Shown: piece after piece, positions 24,009-32,777 of the stretch | Numbering within the stretch: the stretch's first letter is position 1 | Layout of the letters: every line of letters begins with the position of its first letter | From: Bacteroidales bacterium Bact_22 | GTDB lineage: Bacteria > Bacteroidota > Bacteroidia > Bacteroidales > F082 | Assembly: GCA_001603665.1 (NCBI GenBank) | Contig: LUZN01000002.1 | Coordinates: forward strand, 1 to 59,558 | Direction: 5' to 3' | Length of the DNA stretch: 59,558 bases | Translations under genes and position numbers: made by a program | Notes under the pieces: model-generated | What the model was told of the DNA's origin: nothing | Databases searched by the model: none | The model's input: only the letters and a program-made list of their open reading frames with translations

Positions 24009-26090
24009 ATGAATAACAACCAATTTAACAATCAACAGAACGGACAGGAGAAAGCTTTGGACAAGTTCGCGCGAAACCTCAACGAGCTCGCGGCTCAAGG
24101 CAAGCTCGACCCGGTCATAGGCCGTGACGAGGAGATCCGTCGTGTGCTTCAGATTCTGTCGCGACGCACCAAGAACAACCCTATATTAATAGGTGAGCCT
24201 GGCGTGGGTAAGACAGCAATCGCTGAGGGTTTGGCGCAGCGTATCGTGAGCGGCGACGTGCCCGAGAACTTGAAGTCGAAGAAGGTGTATTCCCTTGATA
24301 TGGGCGCACTTATCGCGGGTGCAATGTACAAGGGCGAGTTTGAGGAACGTCTGAAATCGGTCATCAAAGAGGTGGTCGAGAGCGATGGCGAGGTGATACT
24401 TTTCATCGATGAGATTCACACTTTGGTGGGCGCTGGCGGCGGTCAGGGCGCTATGGATGCCGCAAACATCCTGAAGCCAGCTCTGGCGCGTGGCGAGTTG
24501 CGTGCTATCGGTGCTACAACCCTCAACGAATATCAGAAATATTTCGAGCAGGATAAGGCTCTGGAGCGTCGTTTCCAGATCGTGATGATCGACGAGCCTG
24601 ACGAGCAGTCGGCAATATCGATTTTGCGTGGTCTGAAAGAGAAATACGAGACACATCACCAGGTTCGTATCCTCGATGAAGCTATCATCGCCGCTGTGGA
24701 TTTGTCGATTCGTTACATTTCCGACCGTTTCTTGCCGGATAAGGCTATCGACTTGATTGATGAGGCGGCTTCGCGTCTGCGTCTGCAGATAAATTCGGTT
24801 CCTGAGGAACTTGAAGACGTGCAGCGTAAGATTCGTCAGTTGGAGATTGAGCGCGAGGCCATTAAACGTGAGAACGACAAGAAGAAGGTTGATGAGTTGA
24901 CTAAAAGTATCAATGAGTTGAATAAGGAACGCGAGGGAATCCAGCAACGCTGGGAGACCGAGCGTGGCTTCGTGGAGAAGATTCAGCGCGAGAAGAAGAA
25001 TATCGAGCAATACAAATATCAGGCAACGGTGGCCGAGCGCGAAGGTAACTACGGAAAAGTTGCAGAGCTGCGTTATGGTAAGATTGCCGAATCTGAAGCA
25101 GCTATTGCCAAAGCAAAGGAGCAACTCATTAAGGTTCAGGGCGATAACCCATTAGTCGACGAGGAAGTCTCGGCCGACGATGTTGCTGAAATCGTGTCAC
25201 GTTGGACTGGCATCCCGGTTCACAAGATGATGCAAAGTGAGCGTGAAAAACTCTTGAATCTTGAGACGGAGCTTCACAAGCGTGTCGTTGGACAAGACGA
25301 TGCTATAGCCGCTGTTTCCGATGCTATCAGAAGGAGCAGGGCAGGCTTGCAGGACTCTAAACGACCAATCGGCTCGTTCATATTCTTGGGAACCACCGGT
25401 GTCGGTAAAACCGAGCTGGCAAAGGCCTTGGCGGAGTTTTTGTTCGACAATGAGAATAACATGGTTCGTATCGATATGTCCGAATATCAGGAACGTCACA
25501 CCGTGTCGCGTTTGATCGGTGCGCCTCCAGGATATGTGGGCTACGAAGAGAGCGGCCAACTCACTGAGGCTGTGCGTCGTAAGCCATATTCGGTGGTGCT
25601 TCTCGACGAGATTGAAAAGGCGCATCCTGACGTGTTCAACATCTTGTTGCAGGTGCTCGACGATGGCCGTCTGACTGACAACAAAGGCCGTTTGGTGGAT
25701 TTCAAGAACACCATCATCATCATGACTTCAAACGTGCCTGAAGGCGAGCTTCGTAACCACTTCCGTCCTGAGTTTTTGAATCGTATCGACGACATCATCG
25801 TGTTTAAGCAACTCACTGAGGAGCAGATAGTTAGCGTTGTTGCAATGCAGTTCAACAAAGTCAAGGAAATGCTCAAACCAAACGGCATCGACATCAACAT
25901 GACTGACGCTGCAATGAAGTACATGGCAAAGATCAGCTACGACCCTCAATACGGCGCCCGTCCAGTGAAACGTATGATGCAGCGTGAAATGCTGAATGAG
26001 TTGTCACGAATGATCATCGCCGATAAGGTTAATAAGGATAAACCGATTACGGTCGATTACGACGGGAATGGGTTAGTGTTCAAGAACTAA
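24009..26090 (+). CDS. clpB: ClpB-type disaggregase lacking the N-domain
   Basis: A 693-residue AAA+ unfoldase, which with DnaK threads aggregated protein through a hexameric ring. The usual Clp_N domain (about 150 residues) is absent: a short Asn/Gln-rich leader [13 protein letters not shown] goes straight to NBD1 (Walker A GEPGVGKT 62-69, Walker [11 protein letters not shown]). The coiled-coil M-domain (about 262-390) is kept, which favours ClpB over ClpA or ClpC. NBD2 has Walker A GTTGVGKT (461-468) and [24 protein letters not shown]. The region between IMTSN and [10 protein letters not shown] is about 20-25 residues shorter than usual. No ClpP-binding IGF/L loop was noticed. A strong SD precedes it. 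Confidence 0.92.
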   Translation: MNNNQFNNQQNGQEKALDKFARNLNELAAQGKLDPVIGRDEEIRRVLQILSRRTKNNPILIGEPGVGKTAIAEGLAQRIVSGDVPENLKSKKVYSLDMGALIAGAMYKGEFEERLKSVIKEVVESDGEVILFIDEIHTLVGAGGGQGAMDAANILKPALARGELRAIGATTLNEYQKYFEQDKALERRFQIVMIDEPDEQSAISILRGLKEKYETHHQVRILDEAIIAAVDLSIRYISDRFLPDKAIDLIDEAASRLRLQINSVPEELEDVQRKIRQLEIEREAIKRENDKKKVDELTKSINELNKEREGIQQRWETERGFVEKIQREKKNIEQYKYQATVAEREGNYGKVAELRYGKIAESEAAIAKAKEQLIKVQGDNPLVDEEVSADDVAEIVSRWTGIPVHKMMQSEREKLLNLETELHKRVVGQDDAIAAVSDAIRRSRAGLQDSKRPIGSFIFLGTTGVGKTELAKALAEFLFDNENNMVRIDMSEYQERHTVSRLIGAPPGYVGYEESGQLTEAVRRKPYSVVLLDEIEKAHPDVFNILLQVLDDGRLTDNKGRLVDFKNTIIIMTSNVPEGELRNHFRPEFLNRIDDIIVFKQLTEEQIVSVVAMQFNKVKEMLKPNGIDINMTDAAMKYMAKISYDPQYGARPVKRMMQREMLNELSRMIIADKVNKDKPITVDYDGNGLVFKN

Positions 26091-26093
26091 ACT

Positions 26094-26123
26094 AAAAAAG
26101 CACCGATCTCTCGGTGCTTTTTT
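26094..26123. terminator. Bidirectional terminator clpB / rpsP
   Basis: AAAAAA, stem GCACCGA (26100-26106), loop TCTC, TCGGTGC (26111-26117), TTTTTT. The A and T tracts on both sides make it work in both directions between these convergent genes. Confidence 0.92.
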
Positions 26124-26131
26124 GTTGTTTT

Positions 26132-26150
26132 TTAAGATTTTGAATCTTAA
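26132..26150. repeat. Perfect palindrome at rpsP 3' end
   Basis: TTAAGATT, TTG, AATCTTAA: an 8-bp stem with a 3-nt loop that includes the rpsP stop codon. It may add to termination of rpsP. Confidence 0.5.
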
Positions 26151-26719
26151 GCCTCTGTGGCTGGTGCTTCTTCAGTTGCTGGAGCCTCTTCTGCTGCTGG
26201 AGCTTCCTCTGCGTTTTCTGCATTCTCAGCTGCTGCTTCTGCTGCTTCCTTGGCTGCGAGCTCGGCCTGCTTCTTGGCGATAGCTTCGGCGCGTGCTGCG
26301 TTCACCTTGCTTTCAGCTTCGATTCTAGCCTTCTGGTCAGCTTTCTTCTTCTCGGCTTTTGCCTTGATTTCGCTAGCTAACTTAGCTTCTTTTTCTTTCA
26401 TCCATGTCTGGAATTTGACCTCAGCCTGTTCAGCTGTCATAGCGCCCTTCTGGACACCAATCATCAAATGCTTCTTCAACATGACACCTTTCTTCGAAAG
26501 GATTGAACGGACTGTGTCGGTTGGCTGAGCACCCTTGTTTAACCAATCAAGAGCTTTGTCAAAATTCAAATTGATCTCAGCTGGAACTGTTACAGGATTG
26601 TAAGTTCCGATTTTTTCAATAAATCTACCATCACGAGGTGCACGACCGTCTGCAATTACAATGTGATAGAAAGGCTGACCCTTCTTACCATGTCTCTGTA
26701 ATCTGATTTTTGCTGGCAT
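26147..26719 (-). CDS. rpsP: 30S ribosomal protein S16 with long Ala/Glu tail
   Basis: A 190-residue ribosomal protein. The S16 core occupies about residues 1-85 ([20 protein letters not shown], then [14 protein letters not shown]). The rest is a Lys/Ala/Glu-rich helical extension ending in repeated [14 protein letters not shown]. Such tails are common in Bacteroidetes S16, and the function is unknown. It has its own promoter (TACTTTTG at 26782-26789) and a leader of about 59 nt. It is separate from trmD-rplS, which in many bacteria share its operon. Confidence 0.96.
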   Translation of the reverse strand: MPAKIRLQRHGKKGQPFYHIVIADGRAPRDGRFIEKIGTYNPVTVPAEINLNFDKALDWLNKGAQPTDTVRSILSKKGVMLKKHLMIGVQKGAMTAEQAEVKFQTWMKEKEAKLASEIKAKAEKKKADQKARIEAESKVNAARAEAIAKKQAELAAKEAAEAAAENAENAEEAPAAEEAPATEEAPATEA

Positions 26720-26781
26720 AAAATTACTTTTTTAATTGATTTATAATTAGTTAACCCAAATCTACCCGAGATTTGCGGGTG

Positions 26782-26789
26782 CAAAAGTA
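26782..26789 (-). promoter_or_regulatory. -7 box of rpsP
   Basis: Minus-strand TACTTTTG, exact consensus, opposite the dnaE -7 box with 41 bp between. No -33 TTTG is visible. Confidence 0.5.
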
Positions 26790-26830
26790 CAAAAAATTTC
26801 AATATCTTAAAATTTTATTGAAAAAAATAT

Positions 26831-26838
26831 TATTTTTG
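26831..26838 (+). promoter_or_regulatory. -7 box of dnaE
   Basis: TATTTTTG, exact consensus, 11 nt before the first ATG of dnaE. No consensus -33 element. Confidence 0.5.
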
Positions 26839-26849
26839 TATTCCAAAAA

Positions 26850-29800
26850 ATGTACGATATGTTTTTGATTTTCGACACTGAGACCACAGGCTTGCCGCTG
26901 CTGTATAACGCCCCGCTGACCAACTTCAACAACTGGCCGCGGATGGTACAGATTGCATGGCAACTGCACGACGAGCTGGGTAACTTCGTCGAAGCTCAGA
27001 ATCATATCGTGCGCCCCGAAGGCTTTGAGATTCCTATCAACGCCAAGATGGTGCACGGCATCTCCACGGAATACGCTCTCGAGCACGGTGAACCATTGGG
27101 CGATGTGCTCGATATGTTCCTCGAAGCTGCAAAGAAGGCGAAATATCTCGTCGGACATAATATAAACTTCGATTTAAGCATCGTTGGCTGCGAATTTCTG
27201 CGTAATCGTGACGAGAATCCGCTTCCCGAATGGAAAATAATAGATACCTGTACCGAGAAAACCGCTGAGTTTTGTCAATTTCCAGGTGGCAAAAACGGCA
27301 AATTTAAATTACCTAAACTCATTGATTTTCACAAACTTCTGTTTGACGAAGACTTCAGCTCGGCTCATAACGCCTGCGCCGATGTGGAGGCTACAGCACG
27401 CGTGTTCCTGGAATGTGTTCGTCGCGGAGTGCTTGATAATACTGATATTCCGGAAGGAGAGGAGTTCTTCAAAAAGTTCCGTGAGGCAAATCCTGATGTG
27501 ATTAAAGCAGCAGGAATCGAAATCAAGCCGAATTATGAGGTTAAAGAAGAGCCCAAAATAGAAGAGAAGGTTGAAGAAAAACCTGCGGAAACGCCAGAAA
27601 ATGCTGACACTATCCAGTTTACGCATCTTCATGTGCACTCGCATTTTTCCATCCTCGACGGAATGTCGAAGATCCCGGATCTGGTCGACAAATGTCTGAA
27701 AAACGGCATGCACGCCATGGCTCTTACCGATCATGGTAACATGTTTGGAATCAAAGAGTTGGCCGATTATGCCGATAAGGTGAATAAAGACGGGGCCAAC
27801 TTCAAGCCGATATTCGGTACTGAAGCCTATTGCGCTCCCGTGAGCATCGATAAACGAGAAGGTCGTAACGACCGCGGCTGGCATCTTATCTTATTGGCGA
27901 AAAACAAGACGGGCTACAAAAACCTCTGTAAGCTCGCATCTATAGCATATACTGACGGTTTCTATTATAATCCGCGTATCGACCACGCGCTTCTCGAGAA
28001 ATATCATGAGGGAATAATCGCCACTTCGGCTTGTCTGGGTGGCGAGGTGCCGCAGAAGATCATGAACGGTGACATCAAAGGCGCGGAAGAGACTATCAAA
28101 TGGTTTAAATCGTTGTTCGGCGACGACTATTACCTTGAGGTTCAGCGACATAAGACCGACAAACCGGGCGGCGATCAAGAAGTGTATGCCCGTCAGGTGG
28201 AGGTCAATAAAGTGATTTTTGAGCTGGCTAAAAAGACGAAAACCAAAGTGATTGCTACCAACGACGCGCATTTCGTGGAAGAAGAGCACGGCGAGGCTCA
28301 CGACCGTCTGATATGCTTAAGCACAGGCAAAGACCTCGACGATCCTTCACGTCTGCACTACACTAAGCAGGAATGGCTCAAGACGCCTGAAGAGATGTAC
28401 AAGATATTCTCCGATGTGCCGGAAGTGCTAGCAAACACTATGGAAATCGCCGATAAGGTGGAGGCATATTCCATCAATTCCGACCCGATAATGCCGGAGT
28501 TCAGCATCCCTGAAGACTTCGGAACTGTTGAGGAATACAAGAAAAAATACACCGAAGAGGATCTTTACAATGAGTTTACGCGTGATGAGCACGGCAACGA
28601 GGTGATGAGTCGCGAGGCAGGCGAGAAGAAGATCAAGAAAATGGGCGGCTACGAGAAGCTGTACCGTATAAAACTTGAGGCCGATTACCTTGCGAAACTG
28701 GCTTGGGAAGGCGCTAAGATGCGCTACGGCGATAACCTCACCGACGAGCAGAATGAGCGTATCAACTTCGAGCTGCATACCATGAAATCCATGGGATTCC
28801 CAGGATACTTCCTTATCGTGGCCGACTATATCCGCGGTGCACGTGAAGAACTAGGCGTCTCGGTCGGTCCGGGCCGTGGCTCGGCGGCAGGCTCTGTGGT
28901 GGCTTACTGCTTGAAAATCACCGACGTAGACCCACTTAAGTACGACTTACTTTTCGAGCGTTTCCTTAACCCTGACCGTATCTCGTTGCCTGATATCGAC
29001 GTTGACTTTGATGACGATGGTCGTGGCAAGGTTCTCGAATGGATCACCAATAAATACGGCAAGGAGAAGGTGGCGCATATCATCACCTACGGCACCATGG
29101 CTGCTAAATCGGCAATCCAGGACGTGAGCCGCGTGCAGAAGATTCCGCTGTCGGATGTCGCGACAATCAAGAGTTTCATTCCCGACAGGAGTTTCCCTGA
29201 TAACATCAAGGATGAGAAGGGCAAGTCGCCAAAGGTGAATCTTAAAAACTGCTACAAATACGTTCCTGAGCTCAAGAAACTGCTCGAAGGCGACGATGAG
29301 AATGTGTCGTCAATGCTAACGTACGCTGAAGAACTCGAAGATACTAACCGTCAGGTGGGCATTCATGCCTGCGGCGTCATCATCGGTGCCGACGACCTGA
29401 CGAAATTCGCACCAGTCTGTACTATCAAAGATAAGGATTCGGGCGAGGATGTGCTTGTTACTCAATACGATGGACACGTAGTTGAGAACGTCGGTCTCAT
29501 CAAGATGGACTTCCTTGGCTTGAAGACGTTGACGCAGATTAAGGATGCTCTTGCGAATATCAAGAAGACGCGCGGCATCGACCTTGACATCGACCATATT
29601 CCGATTGACGATAAGGAGACATTTGCCTTGTTCAGTTCTGGTAACACCATCGGCACGTTCCAGTTTGAATCGCCTGGCATGCAGAAATACCTGAAGGAGC
29701 TGCAACCAACAGTGTTTGAGGACCTTATCGCTATGAACGCGCTTTACCGTCCGGGTCCGATGGATTACATCCCGAAGTTTATCGCTCGAAAGCAAGGACG

Positions 29801-31355
29801 CGAGCCTATTTCGTACGACTTCCCGGAGATGGAGAAATACCTCAAAGATACTTACGGCGTTACGGTGTATCAGGAGCAAGTGATGCTTCTGTCGCGACAG
29901 CTGGCCAACTTCACACGTGGCGAGTCGGATACCCTGCGTAAAGCTATGGGTAAGAAGCAGATAGCTAAGATGATGGAGCTTAAGGACAAGTTCATGAAAC
30001 AAGGTCAGGAGCTCGGTCACGACGCTAAGATTCTCGAAAAGATATGGAACGACTGGGAGAAATTCGCTTCGTACGCTTTCAATAAGTCGCACGCCACCTG
30101 TTATTCGTGGATTGCTTACCAGACTGCATACTTAAAAGCCCATTATCCGGCCGAGTTTATGGCGGCAGTGTTGAATTCGAGCATTCGCGACGCTGAAGAG
30201 GTTATTTTTATGCTTGATGAATGTAAACGAATGAAAATCAATGTGTTGCCACCGAATGTCAATAGGTCGGAATACAAGTTTACTGTCGACGAGCAAGGCG
30301 ATATTTGCTATGGAATGGGTGGCATCAAGGGCATTGGCGAGGTGGCCGATGTCATCAAGGAGGAACGCGAGGCTAACGGTCGTTTCACGAGTTTTGCCGA
30401 TTTCATGGCGAGGGTGGGAGCGAAGCAGCTTAACAGGAAAGTGTTGGAACAGCTAGCAAGAGCTGGTGCTTTCAGCGATTTCACAGAGCTGCATCGTGCC
30501 GCATATTTCTATATCGCTCCAGGCGAGAAGATGAATTTCATCGAGAAGTCGATAAAGCAAGTAAATGCTAGCAATGAGCGCAAAAACAACGCTCAAATCG
30601 ACCTCTTCGGAGAACTTGAGGCAGCTGGCGGTGACGACCTGTTTAAACTCGACATTCCTGAATGCGAACACTGGTCGAACGTGAAGATGCTCGACGAGGA
30701 GAAGGAAGCCATCGGTTTCTATCTGAGTTCGCATCCTCTCGACGCTTACGAATATACGATAAAGTATTTTACCGATGCGAAACTCGAAAATTTGCCCGAC
30801 ATTATTAGAAATAAGAAAGGCACCACTGTACATGTGGCCGGAATCGTCACCAATGTTGCCGAATTGACTTCGAAAAATGGTAAGCCATACGGCAAGTATA
30901 CCATTGAGGATCAGACGAGTAGCTATTCGTTTGCCCTCTTCGGCGAGGCATATATGAAATGTAATTACAAGCATCTGTTCGTAGTCGGGACGCCGTTGAT
31001 GATTACCGGAATCGTTCAGGAACCATACGGAAATAGAGATTTGCCGGATGAAAAGAAACGTCCGAATGAGTTGAAGGTTCAAGAGGTTGCATTGCTTGAC
31101 GATGTCTTCAGTAAATCGACACGCGAAGCTAAGTTTAGATTGAATATCAATAAGTTAGATGGTGAAAATGTTAAAGCTATCATTGATATAATTAAAGAAA
31201 ACCCTGGCAATCAGCCGTACTCGATGCTTCTTATCGATAAAAAGAATAACATGACTTGCTCGACGCATCCTGAGAAAGGCAAGATCAATGCTGAGGCGGT
31301 TTTCAAAAAGATGAATGAATACAAAGATTTAGTAACTTACGAATTATCAAAATAA
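26850..31355 (+). CDS. dnaE: DNA polymerase III alpha subunit fused to DnaQ-like exonuclease
   Basis: A 1501-residue replicative polymerase. Residues 1-190 are a DEDDh 3'-5' proofreading exonuclease (DTETTG with D9 and E11, then HNINFDLSIVG, then HNACADVEATARVF). A charged linker (about 215-250) follows. The PHP domain begins with FTHLHVHSHFSILDG near residue 257, and the polymerase core has PDIDVDF at 714-720. An OB-fold lies near the C-terminus (TVHVAGIVTNVAELTSKNGK). The fusion puts proofreading in cis, as I recall from other Bacteroidetes such as Flavobacterium. An alternative start is Met4 (26859). trxA follows after 10 nt, then DUF58, a common Bacteroidetes order. Confidence 0.95.
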   Translation: MYDMFLIFDTETTGLPLLYNAPLTNFNNWPRMVQIAWQLHDELGNFVEAQNHIVRPEGFEIPINAKMVHGISTEYALEHGEPLGDVLDMFLEAAKKAKYLVGHNINFDLSIVGCEFLRNRDENPLPEWKIIDTCTEKTAEFCQFPGGKNGKFKLPKLIDFHKLLFDEDFSSAHNACADVEATARVFLECVRRGVLDNTDIPEGEEFFKKFREANPDVIKAAGIEIKPNYEVKEEPKIEEKVEEKPAETPENADTIQFTHLHVHSHFSILDGMSKIPDLVDKCLKNGMHAMALTDHGNMFGIKELADYADKVNKDGANFKPIFGTEAYCAPVSIDKREGRNDRGWHLILLAKNKTGYKNLCKLASIAYTDGFYYNPRIDHALLEKYHEGIIATSACLGGEVPQKIMNGDIKGAEETIKWFKSLFGDDYYLEVQRHKTDKPGGDQEVYARQVEVNKVIFELAKKTKTKVIATNDAHFVEEEHGEAHDRLICLSTGKDLDDPSRLHYTKQEWLKTPEEMYKIFSDVPEVLANTMEIADKVEAYSINSDPIMPEFSIPEDFGTVEEYKKKYTEEDLYNEFTRDEHGNEVMSREAGEKKIKKMGGYEKLYRIKLEADYLAKLAWEGAKMRYGDNLTDEQNERINFELHTMKSMGFPGYFLIVADYIRGAREELGVSVGPGRGSAAGSVVAYCLKITDVDPLKYDLLFERFLNPDRISLPDIDVDFDDDGRGKVLEWITNKYGKEKVAHIITYGTMAAKSAIQDVSRVQKIPLSDVATIKSFIPDRSFPDNIKDEKGKSPKVNLKNCYKYVPELKKLLEGDDENVSSMLTYAEELEDTNRQVGIHACGVIIGADDLTKFAPVCTIKDKDSGEDVLVTQYDGHVVENVGLIKMDFLGLKTLTQIKDALANIKKTRGIDLDIDHIPIDDKETFALFSSGNTIGTFQFESPGMQKYLKELQPTVFEDLIAMNALYRPGPMDYIPKFIARKQGREPISYDFPEMEKYLKDTYGVTVYQEQVMLLSRQLANFTRGESDTLRKAMGKKQIAKMMELKDKFMKQGQELGHDAKILEKIWNDWEKFASYAFNKSHATCYSWIAYQTAYLKAHYPAEFMAAVLNSSIRDAEEVIFMLDECKRMKINVLPPNVNRSEYKFTVDEQGDICYGMGGIKGIGEVADVIKEEREANGRFTSFADFMARVGAKQLNRKVLEQLARAGAFSDFTELHRAAYFYIAPGEKMNFIEKSIKQVNASNERKNNAQIDLFGELEAAGGDDLFKLDIPECEHWSNVKMLDEEKEAIGFYLSSHPLDAYEYTIKYFTDAKLENLPDIIRNKKGTTVHVAGIVTNVAELTSKNGKPYGKYTIEDQTSSYSFALFGEAYMKCNYKHLFVVGTPLMITGIVQEPYGNRDLPDEKKRPNELKVQEVALLDDVFSKSTREAKFRLNINKLDGENVKAIIDIIKENPGNQPYSMLLIDKKNNMTCSTHPEKGKINAEAVFKKMNEYKDLVTYELSK

Positions 31356-31365
31356 ATTTAAAATT

Positions 31366-31683
31366 ATGGCAGTACATATCACAGAAGAAAACTTCGAGGC
31401 TGAAGTCTTGAAGTCGGAACTCCCAGTAATGGTTGACTTTGGCGCAACATGGTGCGGTCCGTGCCGCATGATTGCTCCTTATATGGATCAGCTTTCAGAC
31501 GAATTCGCCGGCAAGGCAAAAGTGGCAAAAGTCGACGTCGACGAATGCCCGGGAATATCAGCAAAATATGGCATTAGAAACGTCCCGACCGTGCTCTTCT
31601 TCAAGAATGGCGAGATCGTCGACAAGAATGTCGGAGCAGCTCCAAAGGCATCGTTTGAAGAGAAGCTGAAGAAGTTGTTGTAG
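31366..31683 (+). CDS. trxA: Thioredoxin
   Basis: A 105-residue cytoplasmic dithiol oxidoreductase with the active site W29-C-G-P-C33 and the cis-Pro loop RNVPTVLFFKNG. Length and sequence are classical. It follows dnaE by 10 nt and is probably on the same transcript. A large inverted repeat begins a few bases after its stop. Confidence 0.96.
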   Translation: MAVHITEENFEAEVLKSELPVMVDFGATWCGPCRMIAPYMDQLSDEFAGKAKVAKVDVDECPGISAKYGIRNVPTVLFFKNGEIVDKNVGAAPKASFEEKLKKLL

Positions 31684-31686
31684 TGC

Positions 31687-31756
31687 TTTTAGTCGTCATT
31701 TTTCGGCTGACCACCTTTCTTCGAAAGCTGAAGGCCTTCAAAATTGACGACTAAAA
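31687..31756. repeat. 70-nt imperfect inverted repeat after trxA
   Basis: Left arm TTTTAGTCGTCATTTT (31687-31702) and right arm AAAATTGACGACTAAAA (31740-31756) pair with a single bulged base. The interior holds CTTTC-TTC-GAAAG and GAAGGCCTTC palindromes, so a branched fold is possible. It fills the gap between trxA and the DUF58 gene and ends 4 nt before the likely start codon of that gene. Confidence 0.75.
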
Positions 31757-31760
31757 CTAT

Positions 31761-32699
31761 TTGATTATCAAGGTGCTGAATAAAAACAACATTGCGCCTC
31801 TTGGGAGTCTTGAGTTTCACGCTCGGCAGATTGTCGAAGGTTTTATCACGGGACTTCACAAGAGTCCGTTTCATGGGTTTTCAGTCGAGTTTGCGGAACA
31901 TCGTTTGTATAACACTGGCGAGCCGATCCGTAATATCGACTGGAAGCTTTATGGCCGGACCGAAAAGCTGTTTGTGAAACGTTATGAGGAGGAGACCAAC
32001 CTCCGTTGCCAGCTTGTGGTGGATACAAGCTCGAGCATGTATTTCCCTGTGCGTCAACATCTTGATTATCAGCATCCTAACAAGCTGTGGTTTGCAGTTT
32101 ACAGCGCAGCTTCGCTTATGGAGCTGATGCGTCGTCAACGTGATGCGGTGGGTTTGGATCTGTTTGACGACGACGTTACGATTCACACCGAGGCGAAGCT
32201 TGCTCCAGTTCATATCAATATGATTTACAATGAGTTGGAGAAGCTATTGTTGCCTTACGACAAAAATGAAAAGAAAGAAACCAACGCCACGGCTTGTCTG
32301 CACAAGATTGCCGAGATGACGCACAAACGCTCGCTGGTCATAATCTTCAGCGATATGCTTGAAAACATGGCATCTTACGATGATTTGTTTGCCGCTCTCG
32401 AGCATCTGCGTTACAACAAGCACGAGGTTGTGTTGTTCCATGTGCACGACGGACTCCTTGAGCAAAGGCTGGAGTTTGAGAACCGTCCGTATCGTTTTGT
32501 CGACCTCGAGTCGGGCGATGTGGTGAAGCTCAACCCGACGGAGGTTAAGGAGAAATACGAACAGATCATGAAGGCGCGTAAAGACGAGCTGCTGCGCCAC
32601 TGCTACCAATACCAGATTGACTACGTCGAAGCCGACATCAACAAGCTGTACGATCAGGTGTTGACTGCATATCTCATCAAACGCCAAAAACTGTATTAG
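31761..32699 (+). CDS. DUF58 (vWA-like) protein
   Basis: A protein of about 312 residues with the DUF58 core: VEGFITGLHKSPFHGFSVEF, then EHRLYNTGEPIRNIDWKLYG, then a vWA-like segment with a MIDAS-type DTSSSM. DUF58 proteins often work with MoxR ATPases, but no moxR is seen here. There is no in-frame ATG before the conserved core: after the upstream TAA at 31752 the first possible starts are TTG (31761) and GTG (31773). I use TTG at 31761 with low certainty. It is the third gene after dnaE and trxA. Confidence 0.85.
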   Translation: MIIKVLNKNNIAPLGSLEFHARQIVEGFITGLHKSPFHGFSVEFAEHRLYNTGEPIRNIDWKLYGRTEKLFVKRYEEETNLRCQLVVDTSSSMYFPVRQHLDYQHPNKLWFAVYSAASLMELMRRQRDAVGLDLFDDDVTIHTEAKLAPVHINMIYNELEKLLLPYDKNEKKETNATACLHKIAEMTHKRSLVIIFSDMLENMASYDDLFAALEHLRYNKHEVVLFHVHDGLLEQRLEFENRPYRFVDLESGDVVKLNPTEVKEKYEQIMKARKDELLRHCYQYQIDYVEADINKLYDQVLTAYLIKRQKLY

Positions 32700-32705
32700 A
32701 ATTAT

Positions 32706-32777
32706 TGATTTAAAGATTTAAAATTTAAAATTCAAAATTAGTTTTAAATCTTAAATTTTTAAATTTTGAATTTACAG
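32706..32777. repeat. Facing ATTTAAA arrays between convergent genes
   Basis: Plus-strand units GATTTAAA, GATTTAAA, ATTTAAA, ATTCAAA follow the DUF58 stop. A second set (minus strand: ATTCAAA, ATTTAAA, AATTTAAG, ATTTAAA) follows the stop of the convergent barrel gene. Together they can form a long AT-rich hairpin that may act as terminator. Confidence 0.6.

Noticed and set aside
26764-26780. ACCCG/CGGGT hairpin before rpsP as a ribosomal-protein leader element
   Set aside because: The predicted start site from the -7 box at 26782-26789 falls within the hairpin, and the stem is only 5 bp.
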